From Amycolatopsis eburnea (GTDB lineage: Bacteria > Actinomycetota > Actinomycetes > Mycobacteriales > Pseudonocardiaceae), in the NCBI RefSeq assembly GCF_003937945.1, contig NZ_RSEC01000063.1, forward strand, positions 430,030 through 494,029: a stretch of 64,000 bases of DNA, in the 5' to 3' direction. Shown here one piece after another: positions 50,208 through 58,499 of this stretch. A program made the translations under genes and the position numbers. The first letter of the stretch is position 1. Each line of letters starts with the position of its first letter. The notes under the pieces are model-generated. The model saw nothing but the letters and a program-made list of their open reading frames with translations, was not told the origin of the DNA and did no database searches.

Positions 50208-51056
50208 ATGGTCCGGGGGAGCGGGAAACCGCGCTGGCAGGCGGCGGTGGACCACGTCGCGAACCGGGTGGCCGGGCCGCCGCTGCCCGACGACCTCGAC
50301 GTCACCGTCCACTTCCACCCGGACCGCTTGGTGGACGGCGTCCCGCTGCTGCGGCACCTGCTCGCCGACGGCGTCTACCGCTCGCAGTTCGAGACGGGCA
50401 CCGGCAACGGCGGCCTGACCGCGCACCCCGGCGGTGACCGGTGGCGCTGGGAGCACCGGATCTTCGGCGGCGTCTACGACGCGCTGCCGCCTTCGGACCG
50501 GCCAAAATACGGCTCCCTGAACCACCGGCGCCGTCCCGCGGGCGGCTCGGTCCGGTTCGGCTCGGCGCACCTGCGCCTGAAGCGGGAAGTGCTGACGCGG
50601 GTGACTTTCTGCTACCCCGACAGCTTCCACGAGCCGTCGGACTTCGGCACGGCCGCGCACCTGCCGCTGCTCCCGCTCGTCGAAGCGGCCGCGCCGGACG
50701 AACTGGACGACTACGTCGAGGCGCACGTCCACGGCCCGCTGCGGATTCCGTCCGACGTCGCGGCGCTGGTGCTGGACCCGGCCTTCCGCGGCACCGACGT
50801 CGAGGCCGCGGCCGTGGAGTCCGGGCTCCCGACGCACTGGCACCACGGGTTCCGGCTTTCCGTGGCCGCCCTCGCCGAACACGCGGACTACCGCGGCGAG
50901 GACGTCGTGCGGGCCGGCGCGGACATCGCCGAAGACGGGTGGCTGGACGCCCGCGTCATCGGCGAGGCGGTCCGGGCCGGCCGGCACGATCCCCAGGTGC
51001 TCAAGCGCCTGTGGCACTGCACCGCGCGGTTCGGCCTACGCGACGCCGGCGGGTAG
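50208..51056 (+). CDS. DUF3626-family protein
   Basis: A 282-residue soluble protein. The region YDALPPSDRPKYGSL near residues 97-111 and GSVRFGSAHLRLKREV near 120-135 match the pattern of DUF3626, a bacterial family without a known function. The N-terminal half also has VTVHFHPDRL, and the C-terminal half HWHHGFRL. Acidic and His residues are abundant, but I see no clear catalytic motif. ATG 50208 is preferred to an upstream in-frame ATG at 50169 that lies before the promoter motif. It is convergent with the LLM oxidoreductase gene and overlaps its 3' end by about 21 bp. Confidence 0.75.
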   Translation: MVRGSGKPRWQAAVDHVANRVAGPPLPDDLDVTVHFHPDRLVDGVPLLRHLLADGVYRSQFETGTGNGGLTAHPGGDRWRWEHRIFGGVYDALPPSDRPKYGSLNHRRRPAGGSVRFGSAHLRLKREVLTRVTFCYPDSFHEPSDFGTAAHLPLLPLVEAAAPDELDDYVEAHVHGPLRIPSDVAALVLDPAFRGTDVEAAAVESGLPTHWHHGFRLSVAALAEHADYRGEDVVRAGADIAEDGWLDARVIGEAVRAGRHDPQVLKRLWHCTARFGLRDAGG

Positions 51057-51908
51057 CAGCGCTTCGGCCAGCCGGCGCCAGTGCGGCATGGCCGAGGTGC
51101 CCGGTGCCGTCCCGAGCACCTGGATGCCGACGTGGTCGGCGCCGGCGTCGAGGTGGGCGCGCAGCCGCTCGGTGATCGTGTCGAGGTCGCCCCAGAAGAC
51201 GAGGTCGTCGACGAGGCGGTCGCTGCCGCGGCCGCCGTCCACGTCGGCCTCGGTGTAGCCGAGCCGTAGGAACTTCGCGACGTTGTACTTCGACGTCAGG
51301 TAGGTGTGCAGGTGGGCGCGGGCGACCTCCCGCGCCTTGGCCGCGTCGGTCTCGAACAGCACGGCGTGCTCGACGCCGAGGAACGGGCCGTCGCCGAGGA
51401 TTTCGCGTGCCTGGGCCGTGTGTTCCGGGGTCACGTGGTAGGTGTGCGCGCCCGCCGAGCGGTCCCGGGCCAGCTCCAGCATCTTCGGCCCGTACGCGGC
51501 GAGCAGGCGGCGGATCGGGGGCTCGGGGAAAGCGTCCAGGGCGTCGAGGTAGCTCGTCACCGCCTCCAGCGGCCGGGTGTCGCGGCGGTCGCCGCCGTAG
51601 CCGAGGCCCAGCAGGTGGCGGTCCGGGTAGGCCTCGGCCAGCAGCCGGGCGCCGTGGTGGGTCCACTGGGGCTCGCGCGCCCAGATCTGCGCGATCCCGT
51701 TGACGACGGTGAGGCGTTCGGTGGCCGCCAGCAGGAACCCGGCGTGCGTCAGGGCTTCCCGCCGCTCGCTTTCCGGGATCCAGACCGCCGGCCAGCCGAG
51801 TTCTTCGAGCTCCTGCACGGAGTCCCGGATCAGCCCGGCCGGCTGGTCCTCGAAGTCGAACGTCCAGATGCCGTAGCGGCCGAGCCGCGTGTTCTCGATC
51901 GTACCCAT
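51036..51908 (-). CDS. LLM-class F420-dependent oxidoreductase
   Basis: A 290-residue luciferase-like TIM-barrel protein of the type that uses reduced F420 or flavin. It starts LGRYGIWTFDFEDQPAGLIR, with ELEELGWPAVWIPE near 35-48, LLGLGYGGDRRDTRPL near 97 and VFWGDLDTITERLRAHLDAG near 236-255, all family hallmarks. The substrate is unknown. ATG 51908 follows a probable leaderless promoter (AGTATC on the plus strand, 51916-51921), and an inverted repeat overlapping it is likely bound by the ArsR protein encoded just upstream in the same direction. Confidence 0.9.
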   Translation of the reverse strand: MGTIENTRLGRYGIWTFDFEDQPAGLIRDSVQELEELGWPAVWIPESERREALTHAGFLLAATERLTVVNGIAQIWAREPQWTHHGARLLAEAYPDRHLLGLGYGGDRRDTRPLEAVTSYLDALDAFPEPPIRRLLAAYGPKMLELARDRSAGAHTYHVTPEHTAQAREILGDGPFLGVEHAVLFETDAAKAREVARAHLHTYLTSKYNVAKFLRLGYTEADVDGGRGSDRLVDDLVFWGDLDTITERLRAHLDAGADHVGIQVLGTAPGTSAMPHWRRLAEALLPAGVA

Positions 51909-51915
51909 GTATCGA

Positions 51916-51938
51916 AGTATCGCATATTTACGATGCGA
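51916..51938. promoter_or_regulatory. LLM gene -10 box overlapped by ArsR-type inverted repeat
   Basis: On the minus strand GATACT (51921-51916) lies 7 bp before the LLM start, so transcription should begin at or next to the ATG. TCGCAT (51920-51925) and ATGCGA (51933-51938) are perfect inverted arms with a 7-bp AT-rich spacer. The site overlaps the promoter and lies 38 bp from the end of the arsR gene. Confidence 0.55.
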
Positions 51939-51976
51939 AGCGCCGCGGGGAGGTGGCCGGGACGATGGGGGAGAGG

Positions 51977-52315
51977 TCAGAGGGAGTGGCCGAGCAGCGC
52001 GACGAACTCCGCGATCCGGGCTTCGTCGCGCTTGTAGTGCGTCCACTTGCCGACGCGCGTCGCCCGGACCAGCCCGGCGCGCTGGAGCGACGCCATGTAC
52101 GCCGACACGGTCGACTGCGCGAGCCCCAGCTTCTCCTGGATGTGGCTGACGCACACGCCGACCTCGACCGGGTCGGCGATCGCGCGCTCCACGGGGAAGT
52201 GTCGCTCCGGCTCCCGCAACCACTGGAGCACCTGCAGCCGCACCGGGTTCGCGAGCGCCTTGAAGACGTCGAGCAGGTGCTCGACGCCGGGCTCGGATTC
52301 GGTGCGTGTCGTCAT
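51977..52315 (-). CDS. ArsR-family repressor
   Basis: A 112-residue winged-helix regulator: FKALANPVRLQVLQWLREPE near residues 18-37, then IQEKLGLAQSTVSAYMASLQ as the recognition helix and a wing ATRVGKWTHYKRDEA. The single Cys (VGVCVSH) lies where metal-sensing ArsR proteins have CxC, so it is probably not a classical metal sensor. The next gene in the same direction encodes an F420-type oxidoreductase whose promoter carries a fitting operator. It is divergent from the small HTH-protein gene across 48 bp that contain motif copy 3. Confidence 0.92.
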   Translation of the reverse strand: MTTRTESEPGVEHLLDVFKALANPVRLQVLQWLREPERHFPVERAIADPVEVGVCVSHIQEKLGLAQSTVSAYMASLQRAGLVRATRVGKWTHYKRDEARIAEFVALLGHSL

Positions 52316-52338
52316 GGCTTCCCTCCCACCATACCGGC

Positions 52339-52355
52339 GTATAACGACCTATACT
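52339..52355 (+). promoter_or_regulatory. GTATAACGNCCTATAC motif, copy 3, with leaderless -10 box
   Basis: GTATAACGACCTATAC lies in the middle of the 48-bp divergent gap. TATACT (52350-52355) is a near-consensus -10 box whose end is 8 bp before the GTG at 52364, so the transcript is probably leaderless. The arms and spacer are the same as at 25346 and 50171. Confidence 0.65.
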
Positions 52356-52363
52356 TCCGGGCC

Positions 52364-52702
52364 GTGACCGAAGAAACCCGGCGGCCCCGCGCGCCCATCA
52401 CCGAATCCGACGTCCTGGCGTGGCTCGAGACGACGGCCGCCGCCGTCGAGGCGGGGGAGGTGCCCGCCCAGGAGCTGATCGACCTGCTCGGGGAGTTCCG
52501 CCGCGCGTCGGCCGCCTGCGCCGACGCCTCGGACTGGCTGCTCCTCGCCGCGCGGGAGGGGGGCGCGAGCCTCCGCCAGATCGCGCCCGTCTTCGGCAAG
52601 GGCTACGTCCGGGCGCCGGCCGCCCGGCTCGAAAAGCTCCACCGCCAGGCGCAGAACTCCGGGCAGTGGCTGGCCATCCTGCGGCACAAGGCGACGGCGT
52701 GA
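52364..52702 (+). CDS. small HTH-like protein of unknown function
   Basis: A 112-residue soluble protein. I do not recognise a named family, but GGASLRQIAPVFGKGYVRAP near residues 66-85 has the spacing of a helix-turn-helix like sigma region 4, and the N-terminal half is helical (ITESDVLAWLETTAAAVEAG). The GTG start has no leader; a TATACT box is 8 bp upstream and overlaps a conserved 16-bp motif. The stop overlaps the aldo/keto reductase start as GTGA. It could regulate its own promoter through that motif; this is inference. Confidence 0.72.
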   Translation: MTEETRRPRAPITESDVLAWLETTAAAVEAGEVPAQELIDLLGEFRRASAACADASDWLLLAAREGGASLRQIAPVFGKGYVRAPAARLEKLHRQAQNSGQWLAILRHKATA

Positions 52703-53628
52703 ACCGCGTCGCGCTCGGCCTGGCGGCGCTCGGCAGGCCGGCGTACATCAACCTGGGCCGGGACGGGGCGCTGCCGCCGACGCGGGACGTGGCATCGATG
52801 CGGGCGGCGACGTTCGAGGTCCTCGACGACGCCTACGCCGCCGGGGTCCGGCACGTCGACGTCGCCCGGTCGTACGGGCGCTCGGAGGAGTTCCTGGCCG
52901 GCTGGCTCGCCGAGCGCGGCCACACCGACGTCGAGATCTCGAGCAAGTGGGGTTACGCGTACGTCGGCGAGTGGCGGCTCGACGCCGAAGTGCACGAGGT
53001 GAAGGAGCACTCGGCGGCGCGGTTCGCCGCCCAGTGGGCGGAAACCCTGGCGCTGCTGGGGGAGCGGGTCGGGCTCTACCAGGTCCATTCGCTCACTGTG
53101 GACAGTCCACTGTTCACCGACGAGCCGTTGGTGGAGGCCCTGGCCGAGCTCGCCGCGAACGGCGTGGCGGTCGGGTTCTCGACGTCCGGGCCGGCGCAGG
53201 CGGACGCGATCGAGCGGGCGTTCGCGCTGGAAGTGGCCGGGCAGCCGGTGTTTTCGGCGGTGCAGTCGACGTGGAACCTCCTGGAGCGCTCCGCCGGGCA
53301 CGCCCTGGAAGCGGCGCACGCGGCCGGGAAGCGCGTCCTGGTCAAGGAAACCCTGGCCAACGGCCGGCTCGTGGTCGAGGCGCCCGCGGCGGTCCTCGAC
53401 GTCGCCGCGGCGCACGGCACCGGGCCGGACGCGGTCGCCGTGGCCGCGGTGCTGGCGCAGGACTGGGTGGACACGGCGGTGATCGGCCCGGCGAGCCCGG
53501 CCCAGCTGGCCGCGAACCTGCGAGCCACCACGCTTTCCCTGAGCGCCGAGGAACAGGACGCGCTCGCGGACCTGGCCGAGAACCCGCCGGAGTACTGGCG
53601 ACACCGGTCCTCCTTGAAGTGGGACTGA
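52699..53628 (+). CDS. aldo/keto reductase
   Basis: A 309-residue NADPH-dependent (alpha/beta)8 oxidoreductase. The catalytic tetrad is visible: Asp and Tyr in HVDVARSYGRSEEF near residues 52-65, Lys in ISSKWGYAY near 83 and His in YQVHSLTVD near 131. The C-terminal part includes DTAVIGPASPAQLAANLRAT, the NADP-binding loop. The GTG start overlaps the preceding small-protein stop, so the two are coupled. The carbonyl substrate is unknown. Confidence 0.9.
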   Translation: MNRVALGLAALGRPAYINLGRDGALPPTRDVASMRAATFEVLDDAYAAGVRHVDVARSYGRSEEFLAGWLAERGHTDVEISSKWGYAYVGEWRLDAEVHEVKEHSAARFAAQWAETLALLGERVGLYQVHSLTVDSPLFTDEPLVEALAELAANGVAVGFSTSGPAQADAIERAFALEVAGQPVFSAVQSTWNLLERSAGHALEAAHAAGKRVLVKETLANGRLVVEAPAAVLDVAAAHGTGPDAVAVAAVLAQDWVDTAVIGPASPAQLAANLRATTLSLSAEEQDALADLAENPPEYWRHRSSLKWD

Positions 53629-53676
53629 GCGGCTGCACTACCCTTCGCAGGCACGAAACCGACGACAGGAGGCCGG

Positions 53677-54282
53677 GTGCGTCATCGTCAGGTGGTCGCC
53701 TTGGCCGCGGTCGCGCTGGTGGGCCTGACGGCCTGCGAAGGGCCCGACCCGAACAACCTCGAGACGTACTACGACGATCCGGCGCCGACGTCCGCGCCGG
53801 TCTCGACCGCCGAAACGCCGGTGAGCCCCGCGAAGGCCGCTCCGGTCACGCCGCCCGATCCCGCTCTGCTCGCCGAACCCGCACTGCTGTCCGACGCGGA
53901 CGTCGCGGAGGAGGGTGTGCAGCCGGCCTCGAACGAGGTCGCGGGCTGCCTGGCGGACGGGCCGTCGGCGGGGAGCCGGACCGCGACCTGGCGCTACGCC
54001 AGCGGGTCGGTGCTCAGCCACCGCGTCGTGGTGTTCCCGGATCGGTCGGCCGCCCAGGCCGTCGCGGAGAACGAGTGCGCGGGCAAGGCGGTGAGCGTCC
54101 CCGTCCAGCCCGGGGTCGAGCGGCAGCAGGCCTGGCGTGACGGCAAGACCTGCACGGTGTTGCTGGCCAAGGGAACGCTGGTGTCCGAGCTGACGGTTTC
54201 GGCGAGCACCGAGGCCCGCGCGGTGGACGCGGCGAAGCGCCTGCTGCCCGCTATGGCGGCGAAGCTCACCGCTCAGCCGTAG
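53677..54282 (+). CDS. secreted lipoprotein of unknown function
   Basis: A 201-residue protein with a signal sequence ending GLTAC, so Cys20 should be lipidated. A Pro/Thr/Ser/Val linker at about 33-65 leads to a globular domain of about 130 residues with three more Cys (AGCLAD, NECAGK and KTCTV). I do not recognise the domain; PknH sensor-like lipoproteins of actinobacteria have a similar layout. The GTG start has AGGAGG 6 bp upstream. The 3' end overlaps the NUDIX gene on the other strand by 10 bp. Confidence 0.8.
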   Translation: MRHRQVVALAAVALVGLTACEGPDPNNLETYYDDPAPTSAPVSTAETPVSPAKAAPVTPPDPALLAEPALLSDADVAEEGVQPASNEVAGCLADGPSAGSRTATWRYASGSVLSHRVVVFPDRSAAQAVAENECAGKAVSVPVQPGVERQQAWRDGKTCTVLLAKGTLVSELTVSASTEARAVDAAKRLLPAMAAKLTAQP

Positions 54283-54791
54283 CGGCGGAACCACTCCTGG
54301 ACGCCTTCGCGGCCGTCGGGGATGAAGGGCAGCGCGGGTGCCGGGTCGTCGATCCAGGCGCGCAGCTCTTCGAGCGGGATCCAGCGGCCTTCGACGATCT
54401 CCTCGGCCTGGTGGTGGATCGGGCCGTCCCAGCGGACCTCGAAGGCGAAGTTGTGGCAGCGGTTGCGGCCGTCGTCGTAGACCTTGGTGAACAGGGGAAC
54501 GGGTTCCACCCCTTGGACGCCGAGCTCTTCGGCCAGCTCGCGGCGGGCGCACTCGGCCGGGGTTTCGCCCGCGGCGACCACGCCGCCCGCCCAGCAGTCC
54601 CATGTCGAGGGGAACACGTCCTTGTCCGGGGTGCGGAGGTGCACGTAAACGGCTTTTCCGTCACCCGAACGGACCAGGACGACGCCGGCGGCGTGCCACA
54701 GGGCCTCCGCGCGGACGCGGGCGCGCGTGGTTTCGCCGACCACCGAGCCGTCCCGGTCATAGAGGGCAACGAGTTCGTCACTGCCTGGCAT
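54273..54791 (-). CDS. NUDIX hydrolase
   Basis: A 172-residue NUDIX protein. The Nudix box runs from Gly70 to Val92 with the pattern G-x5-E-x7-RE-x2-EE-x-G-(V); the metal-binding Glu residues are in RRELAEELGV. The rest shows a mixed beta fold with HLRTPDKDVFPSTWDCWAGG before the box, as in isopentenyl-diphosphate isomerase-like and YfcD-type hydrolases. The substrate is a nucleoside diphosphate derivative of unknown kind. It is divergent from dop across 41 bp and convergent with the lipoprotein gene. Confidence 0.9.
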   Translation of the reverse strand: MPGSDELVALYDRDGSVVGETTRARVRAEALWHAAGVVLVRSGDGKAVYVHLRTPDKDVFPSTWDCWAGGVVAAGETPAECARRELAEELGVQGVEPVPLFTKVYDDGRNRCHNFAFEVRWDGPIHHQAEEIVEGRWIPLEELRAWIDDPAPALPFIPDGREGVQEWFRRYG

Positions 54792-54832
54792 GGGTGCATC
54801 GTTCCACTAGGACGACCCCGTAGGGTGGGGAC

Positions 54833-56335
54833 ATGCGGCGGATCATGGGAACCGAAGTCGAGTACGGCATCTCCGTGCCGGGCGACGCGACGGCGAACCC
54901 GGTACTCACCTCCACCCAGGTCGTGCTGGCCTACGCGGCCGCGGCCGACATCCCGCGCGCCCGGCGGGCGCGGTGGGACTACGAGGTGGAGAGCCCGCTG
55001 CGGGACGCGCGCGGGTTCGACCTGACCGGCCCCGGCGGGCCGGGCCACGACCCCGACGTCGAGGACCTGGGCGCGGCGAACGTCATCCTGACCAACGGGG
55101 CGCGGCTGTACGTCGACCACGCGCACCCGGAGTATTCGGCGCCCGAGGTGACGAACGCGCGCGACGCGGTCATCTGGGACAAGGCGGGCGAGCGGGTGAT
55201 GGAGGAGGCCGCGCTGAAGGCGGCGTCCGTCCCGGGCCAGCCGCAGCTGCAGCTGTACAAGAACAACGTCGACGGCAAGGGCGCGAGCTACGGCACGCAC
55301 GAGAACTACCTGATGGCGCGGTCGACGCCGTTCACCGCGGTGATCGCGGGGCTGACGCCGTTCTTCGTGTCGCGGCAGGTGGTGACCGGCTCGGGGCGCG
55401 TCGGGATCGGCCAGCAGAGCGAAGAGGCCGGGTTCCAGCTCTCCCAGCGTGCGGACTACATCGAGGTCGAGGTCGGCCTGGAGACCACGCTGAAGCGCGG
55501 GATCATCAACACCCGCGACGAGCCGCACGCGGACGCGGACAAGTACCGCAGGCTGCACGTCATCATCGGCGACGCGAACATGTCGGAGTACTCGACGTAC
55601 CTCAAGGTCGGGACGACGGCGCTGGTGCTGGACCTGATCGAGTCGGGCATCCGGTTCGACGACCTGAAGCTCGACGAGCCGGTCAAGGCGGTGCACCAGA
55701 TCAGCCACGACCCGACGCTGAAGACGCAGGTCGCGCTGGCGAACGGCAAGAAGTACACCGGCCTCGACCTGCAGTTCGCCTACCACGAGATCGCGTCGCA
55801 GAACCTGGAGCGCACGGGCGCCGACCAGGCGTCGAAGGAGGTCCTGCGGGTCTGGGGCGAGATCCTGGACGCGCTGGCGCGCGACCCGCAGGAGTGCGCG
55901 GACCGGCTGGACTGGCCGGCCAAGCTGCGGCTGCTGGAGGGCTACCGGCAGCGGGACCAGCTGGCCTGGGGCGCGCCGCGGCTGCGCCTGGTCGACCTGC
56001 AGTACTCGGACGTGCGGCTGGCCAAAGGCCTGTACAACCGCCTGGTGACGCGCGGCTCGATGAAGCGGCTGGTCACCGAGGAAGAGGTGCTCGCGGCGGT
56101 CACGACGCCGCCGTCGGACACGCGGGCGTACTTCCGGGGCCGGGCGCTGGAGAAGTACGCGGCGTCGATCGCGGCCGCTTCGTGGGATTCGGTCATCTTC
56201 GACGTGGGCAAGGAGTCACTGGTGCGCATCCCGACCCTGGAGCCGCTGCGGGGGACGAAGGCGCACGTCGGCAAGTTGCTGGACAACGCGGCGACCGCGG
56301 AGGAGCTCGTGGAGGCGCTCACCGGTTCGGACTAG
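54833..56335 (+). CDS. dop: Pup deamidase/depupylase
   Basis: A 500-residue protein of the carboxylate-amine ligase fold that deamidates Pup and removes Pup from substrates. It begins MRRIMGTEVEYGIS with the conserved Glu residues for ATP/Mg binding. Asp95 in RLYVDHAHPEYSAPE is the catalytic residue of the family. A Dop-specific loop lies near 55-75 (RDARGFDLTGPGGPG). IINTRDEPHADADKYRRLHV near 223-242 and DWPAKLRLLEGYRQRDQLAW near 361-380 are shared with PafA. It starts with ATG 54833 and is 86 bp before pup. Because Pup here already ends in Glu, depupylation is probably its only necessary job. Confidence 0.97.
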   Translation: MRRIMGTEVEYGISVPGDATANPVLTSTQVVLAYAAAADIPRARRARWDYEVESPLRDARGFDLTGPGGPGHDPDVEDLGAANVILTNGARLYVDHAHPEYSAPEVTNARDAVIWDKAGERVMEEAALKAASVPGQPQLQLYKNNVDGKGASYGTHENYLMARSTPFTAVIAGLTPFFVSRQVVTGSGRVGIGQQSEEAGFQLSQRADYIEVEVGLETTLKRGIINTRDEPHADADKYRRLHVIIGDANMSEYSTYLKVGTTALVLDLIESGIRFDDLKLDEPVKAVHQISHDPTLKTQVALANGKKYTGLDLQFAYHEIASQNLERTGADQASKEVLRVWGEILDALARDPQECADRLDWPAKLRLLEGYRQRDQLAWGAPRLRLVDLQYSDVRLAKGLYNRLVTRGSMKRLVTEEEVLAAVTTPPSDTRAYFRGRALEKYAASIAAASWDSVIFDVGKESLVRIPTLEPLRGTKAHVGKLLDNAATAEELVEALTGSD

Positions 56336-56421
56336 GCGGGACGCACCAGCGATCGCGGCGTGACCCCGAATGTCGGGGCCGCTGGGTAGGCTAGGAAACA
56401 TCAGCCACACCGGGAGGCGAG

Positions 56422-56616
56422 ATGGCCCAGGAAAAGATCGAAAAGCACGGCGGTGGTGACTCCGACGAGGAGTTCGACGACACCGGCGCGGCGGGTCAGG
56501 AGCGGCGCGAGAAGCTCGGCGAGGACGTCGACACGATCCTCGACGAGATCGACGACGTGCTCGAGGAGAACGCCGAGGACTTCGTCCGGGCCTACGTGCA
56601 GAAGGGCGGCGAATAG
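56422..56616 (+). CDS. pup: prokaryotic ubiquitin-like protein, Glu-terminated
   Basis: A 64-residue, intrinsically disordered protein tag. The helix that binds the Mpa coiled coil is about residues 21-55 (GEDVDTILDEIDDVLEENAE). The C-terminus is VQKGGE, so Glu is encoded directly, unlike mycobacterial Pup, which ends GGQ and must be deamidated. Length and charge are normal. The ATG has GGGAGGCGAG upstream and lies between dop and prcB, as in all actinobacterial pupylation loci. Confidence 0.97.
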   Translation: MAQEKIEKHGGGDSDEEFDDTGAAGQERREKLGEDVDTILDEIDDVLEENAEDFVRAYVQKGGE

Positions 56617-56727
56617 CCGCACCGGGGCACTGCGCCCTTGCCGACCGTTCAGCCGGCGGCCGGGGTTCCGCGTGGCCGTTGGCGCGCGCGGGGCTCCGGC
56701 CCGCACAGATGGGACTTTTGAGCACGT

Positions 56728-57582
56728 ATGGACAACACCAGGGGCATCTCGGGTCCCGCGCTGCCTGCCGCGTACTTCTCGTCGGCGACGTCGTCGTTTT
56801 CCGACTTCCTGCGGGTACAGGCGCCGGAGCTGCTTCCGGAGCGGCGCGTGACGGGTGGTGCGGCCGAACTGGGCGTGCCGCACGGGACGACGATCGTGGC
56901 CTGCACGTTCGCGGGCGGCGTGCTGATCGCGGGTGACCGGCGGGCGACGTCGGGCAACCTGATCGCGAGCCGCGACATCGAGAAGGTGCACGTCACCGAC
57001 GAGTACTCGGCGGTCGGCATCGCGGGCACGGCGGGGCTGGCCGTGGAGATGGTGCGGCTGTACGCGGTCGAGCTGGCGCACTACGAAAAGATCGAGGGCG
57101 TTTCGCTGTCGCTGGACGGCAAGACGAACAAGCTGGCCGGCATGGTCAAGGCGAACCTCGACATGGCGATGGCCGGGCTGGCGGCCATCCCGCTGTTCGT
57201 CGGCTACGACCTGGAAGCCGAGGACGCCAAGCACGCGGGCCGGATCGTCTCGTACGACGCCGCGGGCGGCCGCTACGAGGAGAACGGCGGCTACGCGGGC
57301 ATCGGGTCGGGTTCGCTGTTCGCGAAATCGGCGCTGAAGAAGCTGCACGACCCGGACGCCGACGCCGAAGGCGCGGTGCGGGTCGCGGTGGAGGCGCTGT
57401 ACGACGCGGCGGACGACGACACCGCGTCCGGCGGGCCGGACCTCGTGCGGCGAATCTTCCCGAGCGTCGTGACGATCACCGCGGAGCACGGCGCCGTGCA
57501 GCTGCCGGAGTCGGAGACCGCGGCCGTCGCGGAGGCGGTCGTCCAGGGCCGGATCGAGCGCCAGCAGCGCCGGCTCGCCTGA
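56728..57582 (+). CDS. prcB: 20S proteasome beta subunit
   Basis: A 284-residue proteolytic subunit. A 53-residue propeptide is followed by the active Thr54 in PHGTTIVACTFAGG; Asp and Lys of the catalytic site are in GVLIAGDRRATSGN and SRDIEKV. The region GSGSLFAKSALKKL near 194 and EALYDAADDDTASGGPDL near 228-245 are typical. It is the Ntn-hydrolase of the core, cleaving pupylated substrates. It lies 112 bp after pup and 53 bp before prcA, and is very close to mycobacterial PrcB. Confidence 0.97.
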   Translation: MDNTRGISGPALPAAYFSSATSSFSDFLRVQAPELLPERRVTGGAAELGVPHGTTIVACTFAGGVLIAGDRRATSGNLIASRDIEKVHVTDEYSAVGIAGTAGLAVEMVRLYAVELAHYEKIEGVSLSLDGKTNKLAGMVKANLDMAMAGLAAIPLFVGYDLEAEDAKHAGRIVSYDAAGGRYEENGGYAGIGSGSLFAKSALKKLHDPDADAEGAVRVAVEALYDAADDDTASGGPDLVRRIFPSVVTITAEHGAVQLPESETAAVAEAVVQGRIERQQRRLA

Positions 57583-57635
57583 GGCGGAGCCGGACCAGTG
57601 AACGTAGGAACACCGGAAGACCTGGAGCACACACC

Positions 57636-58439
57636 GTGACGATGCCGTTGTATGCCTCTCCCGAGCAGCTGATGCGGGAGCGTTCCGAGCTGGCGCGCAA
57701 GGGCATCGCGCGCGGCCGGAGCGTGGTGGTGCTGAAGTACGCGGGCGGCGTGCTGTTCGTGGCGGAGAACCCGTCGGCGACGCTGCACAAGGTGTCCGAG
57801 ATCTACGACCGCATCGGTTTCGCGGCGGTCGGGCGCTACAGCGAGTTCGAGAACCTGCGCGTGGCGGGCATCCGACACGCGGACCTCAAGGGCTACCAGT
57901 ACGACCGCCGCGACGTGAGCGCGCGGGCGCTGGCGAACGCGTACGCGGCGACGCTGGGCAGCATCTTCACCGAGCAGCTGAAGCCGTTCGAGGTCGAGGT
58001 CTGCGTCGCGGAGGTCGGCGGCAGCTCGGCGGAGGACCAGCTGTACCGGCTGACCTACGACGGCTCGATCTTCGACGAGCCGCAGTACGTGGTCATGGGC
58101 GGTCAGAACGAGAAGATCGCGACGAAGCTCAAGGAAACCTTCGAGGACGGCCTGGACCTCCAGGGCGCGCTGAGCGTGGCGGTGGCCGCGCTGCGGGCGC
58201 CGAGCCAGCCCGCCACGACGACGTCGTCCTCGTCGTCGTCTTCGGCCGGCTCGTCGTCGAACGCGACCGCGTCGAACGGCAACAGCGAAGCCGACCCGAT
58301 CAAGCTGGAGGTGGCGGTCCTGGACCGCGACCGCCCGCGCCGCGCGTTCCGCCGCCTGACCGGGGCGGCGCTGGACGCGCTGCTGCCGGTCCCGGACCCG
58401 GTGGGCGACGAGCCGGAGGCGAAGCCGGAAGGCGAGTGA
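57636..58439 (+). CDS. prcA: 20S proteasome alpha subunit
   Basis: A 267-residue alpha subunit that forms the outer rings and gate. It starts (GTG) with MTMPLYASPEQLMRERSELA, the N-terminal helix that closes the pore, and has no active Thr. VVVLKYAGGVLFVAENPSAT near 30-49 and FEVEVCVAEVGGSSAEDQLY near 117-136 match the family. A low-complexity Ser/Thr/Asn segment lies at about 188-212, longer than in mycobacteria, followed by a charged tail. It is co-transcribed with prcB and docks Mpa at its surface. Confidence 0.96.
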   Translation: MTMPLYASPEQLMRERSELARKGIARGRSVVVLKYAGGVLFVAENPSATLHKVSEIYDRIGFAAVGRYSEFENLRVAGIRHADLKGYQYDRRDVSARALANAYAATLGSIFTEQLKPFEVEVCVAEVGGSSAEDQLYRLTYDGSIFDEPQYVVMGGQNEKIATKLKETFEDGLDLQGALSVAVAALRAPSQPATTTSSSSSSSAGSSSNATASNGNSEADPIKLEVAVLDRDRPRRAFRRLTGAALDALLPVPDPVGDEPEAKPEGE

Positions 58440-58499
58440 GTTCCTGAGCGAAGCGGGGCGTGGCCGGTGGTCGCGCCCCGCTTCCGCGTTCAGCGGCTG

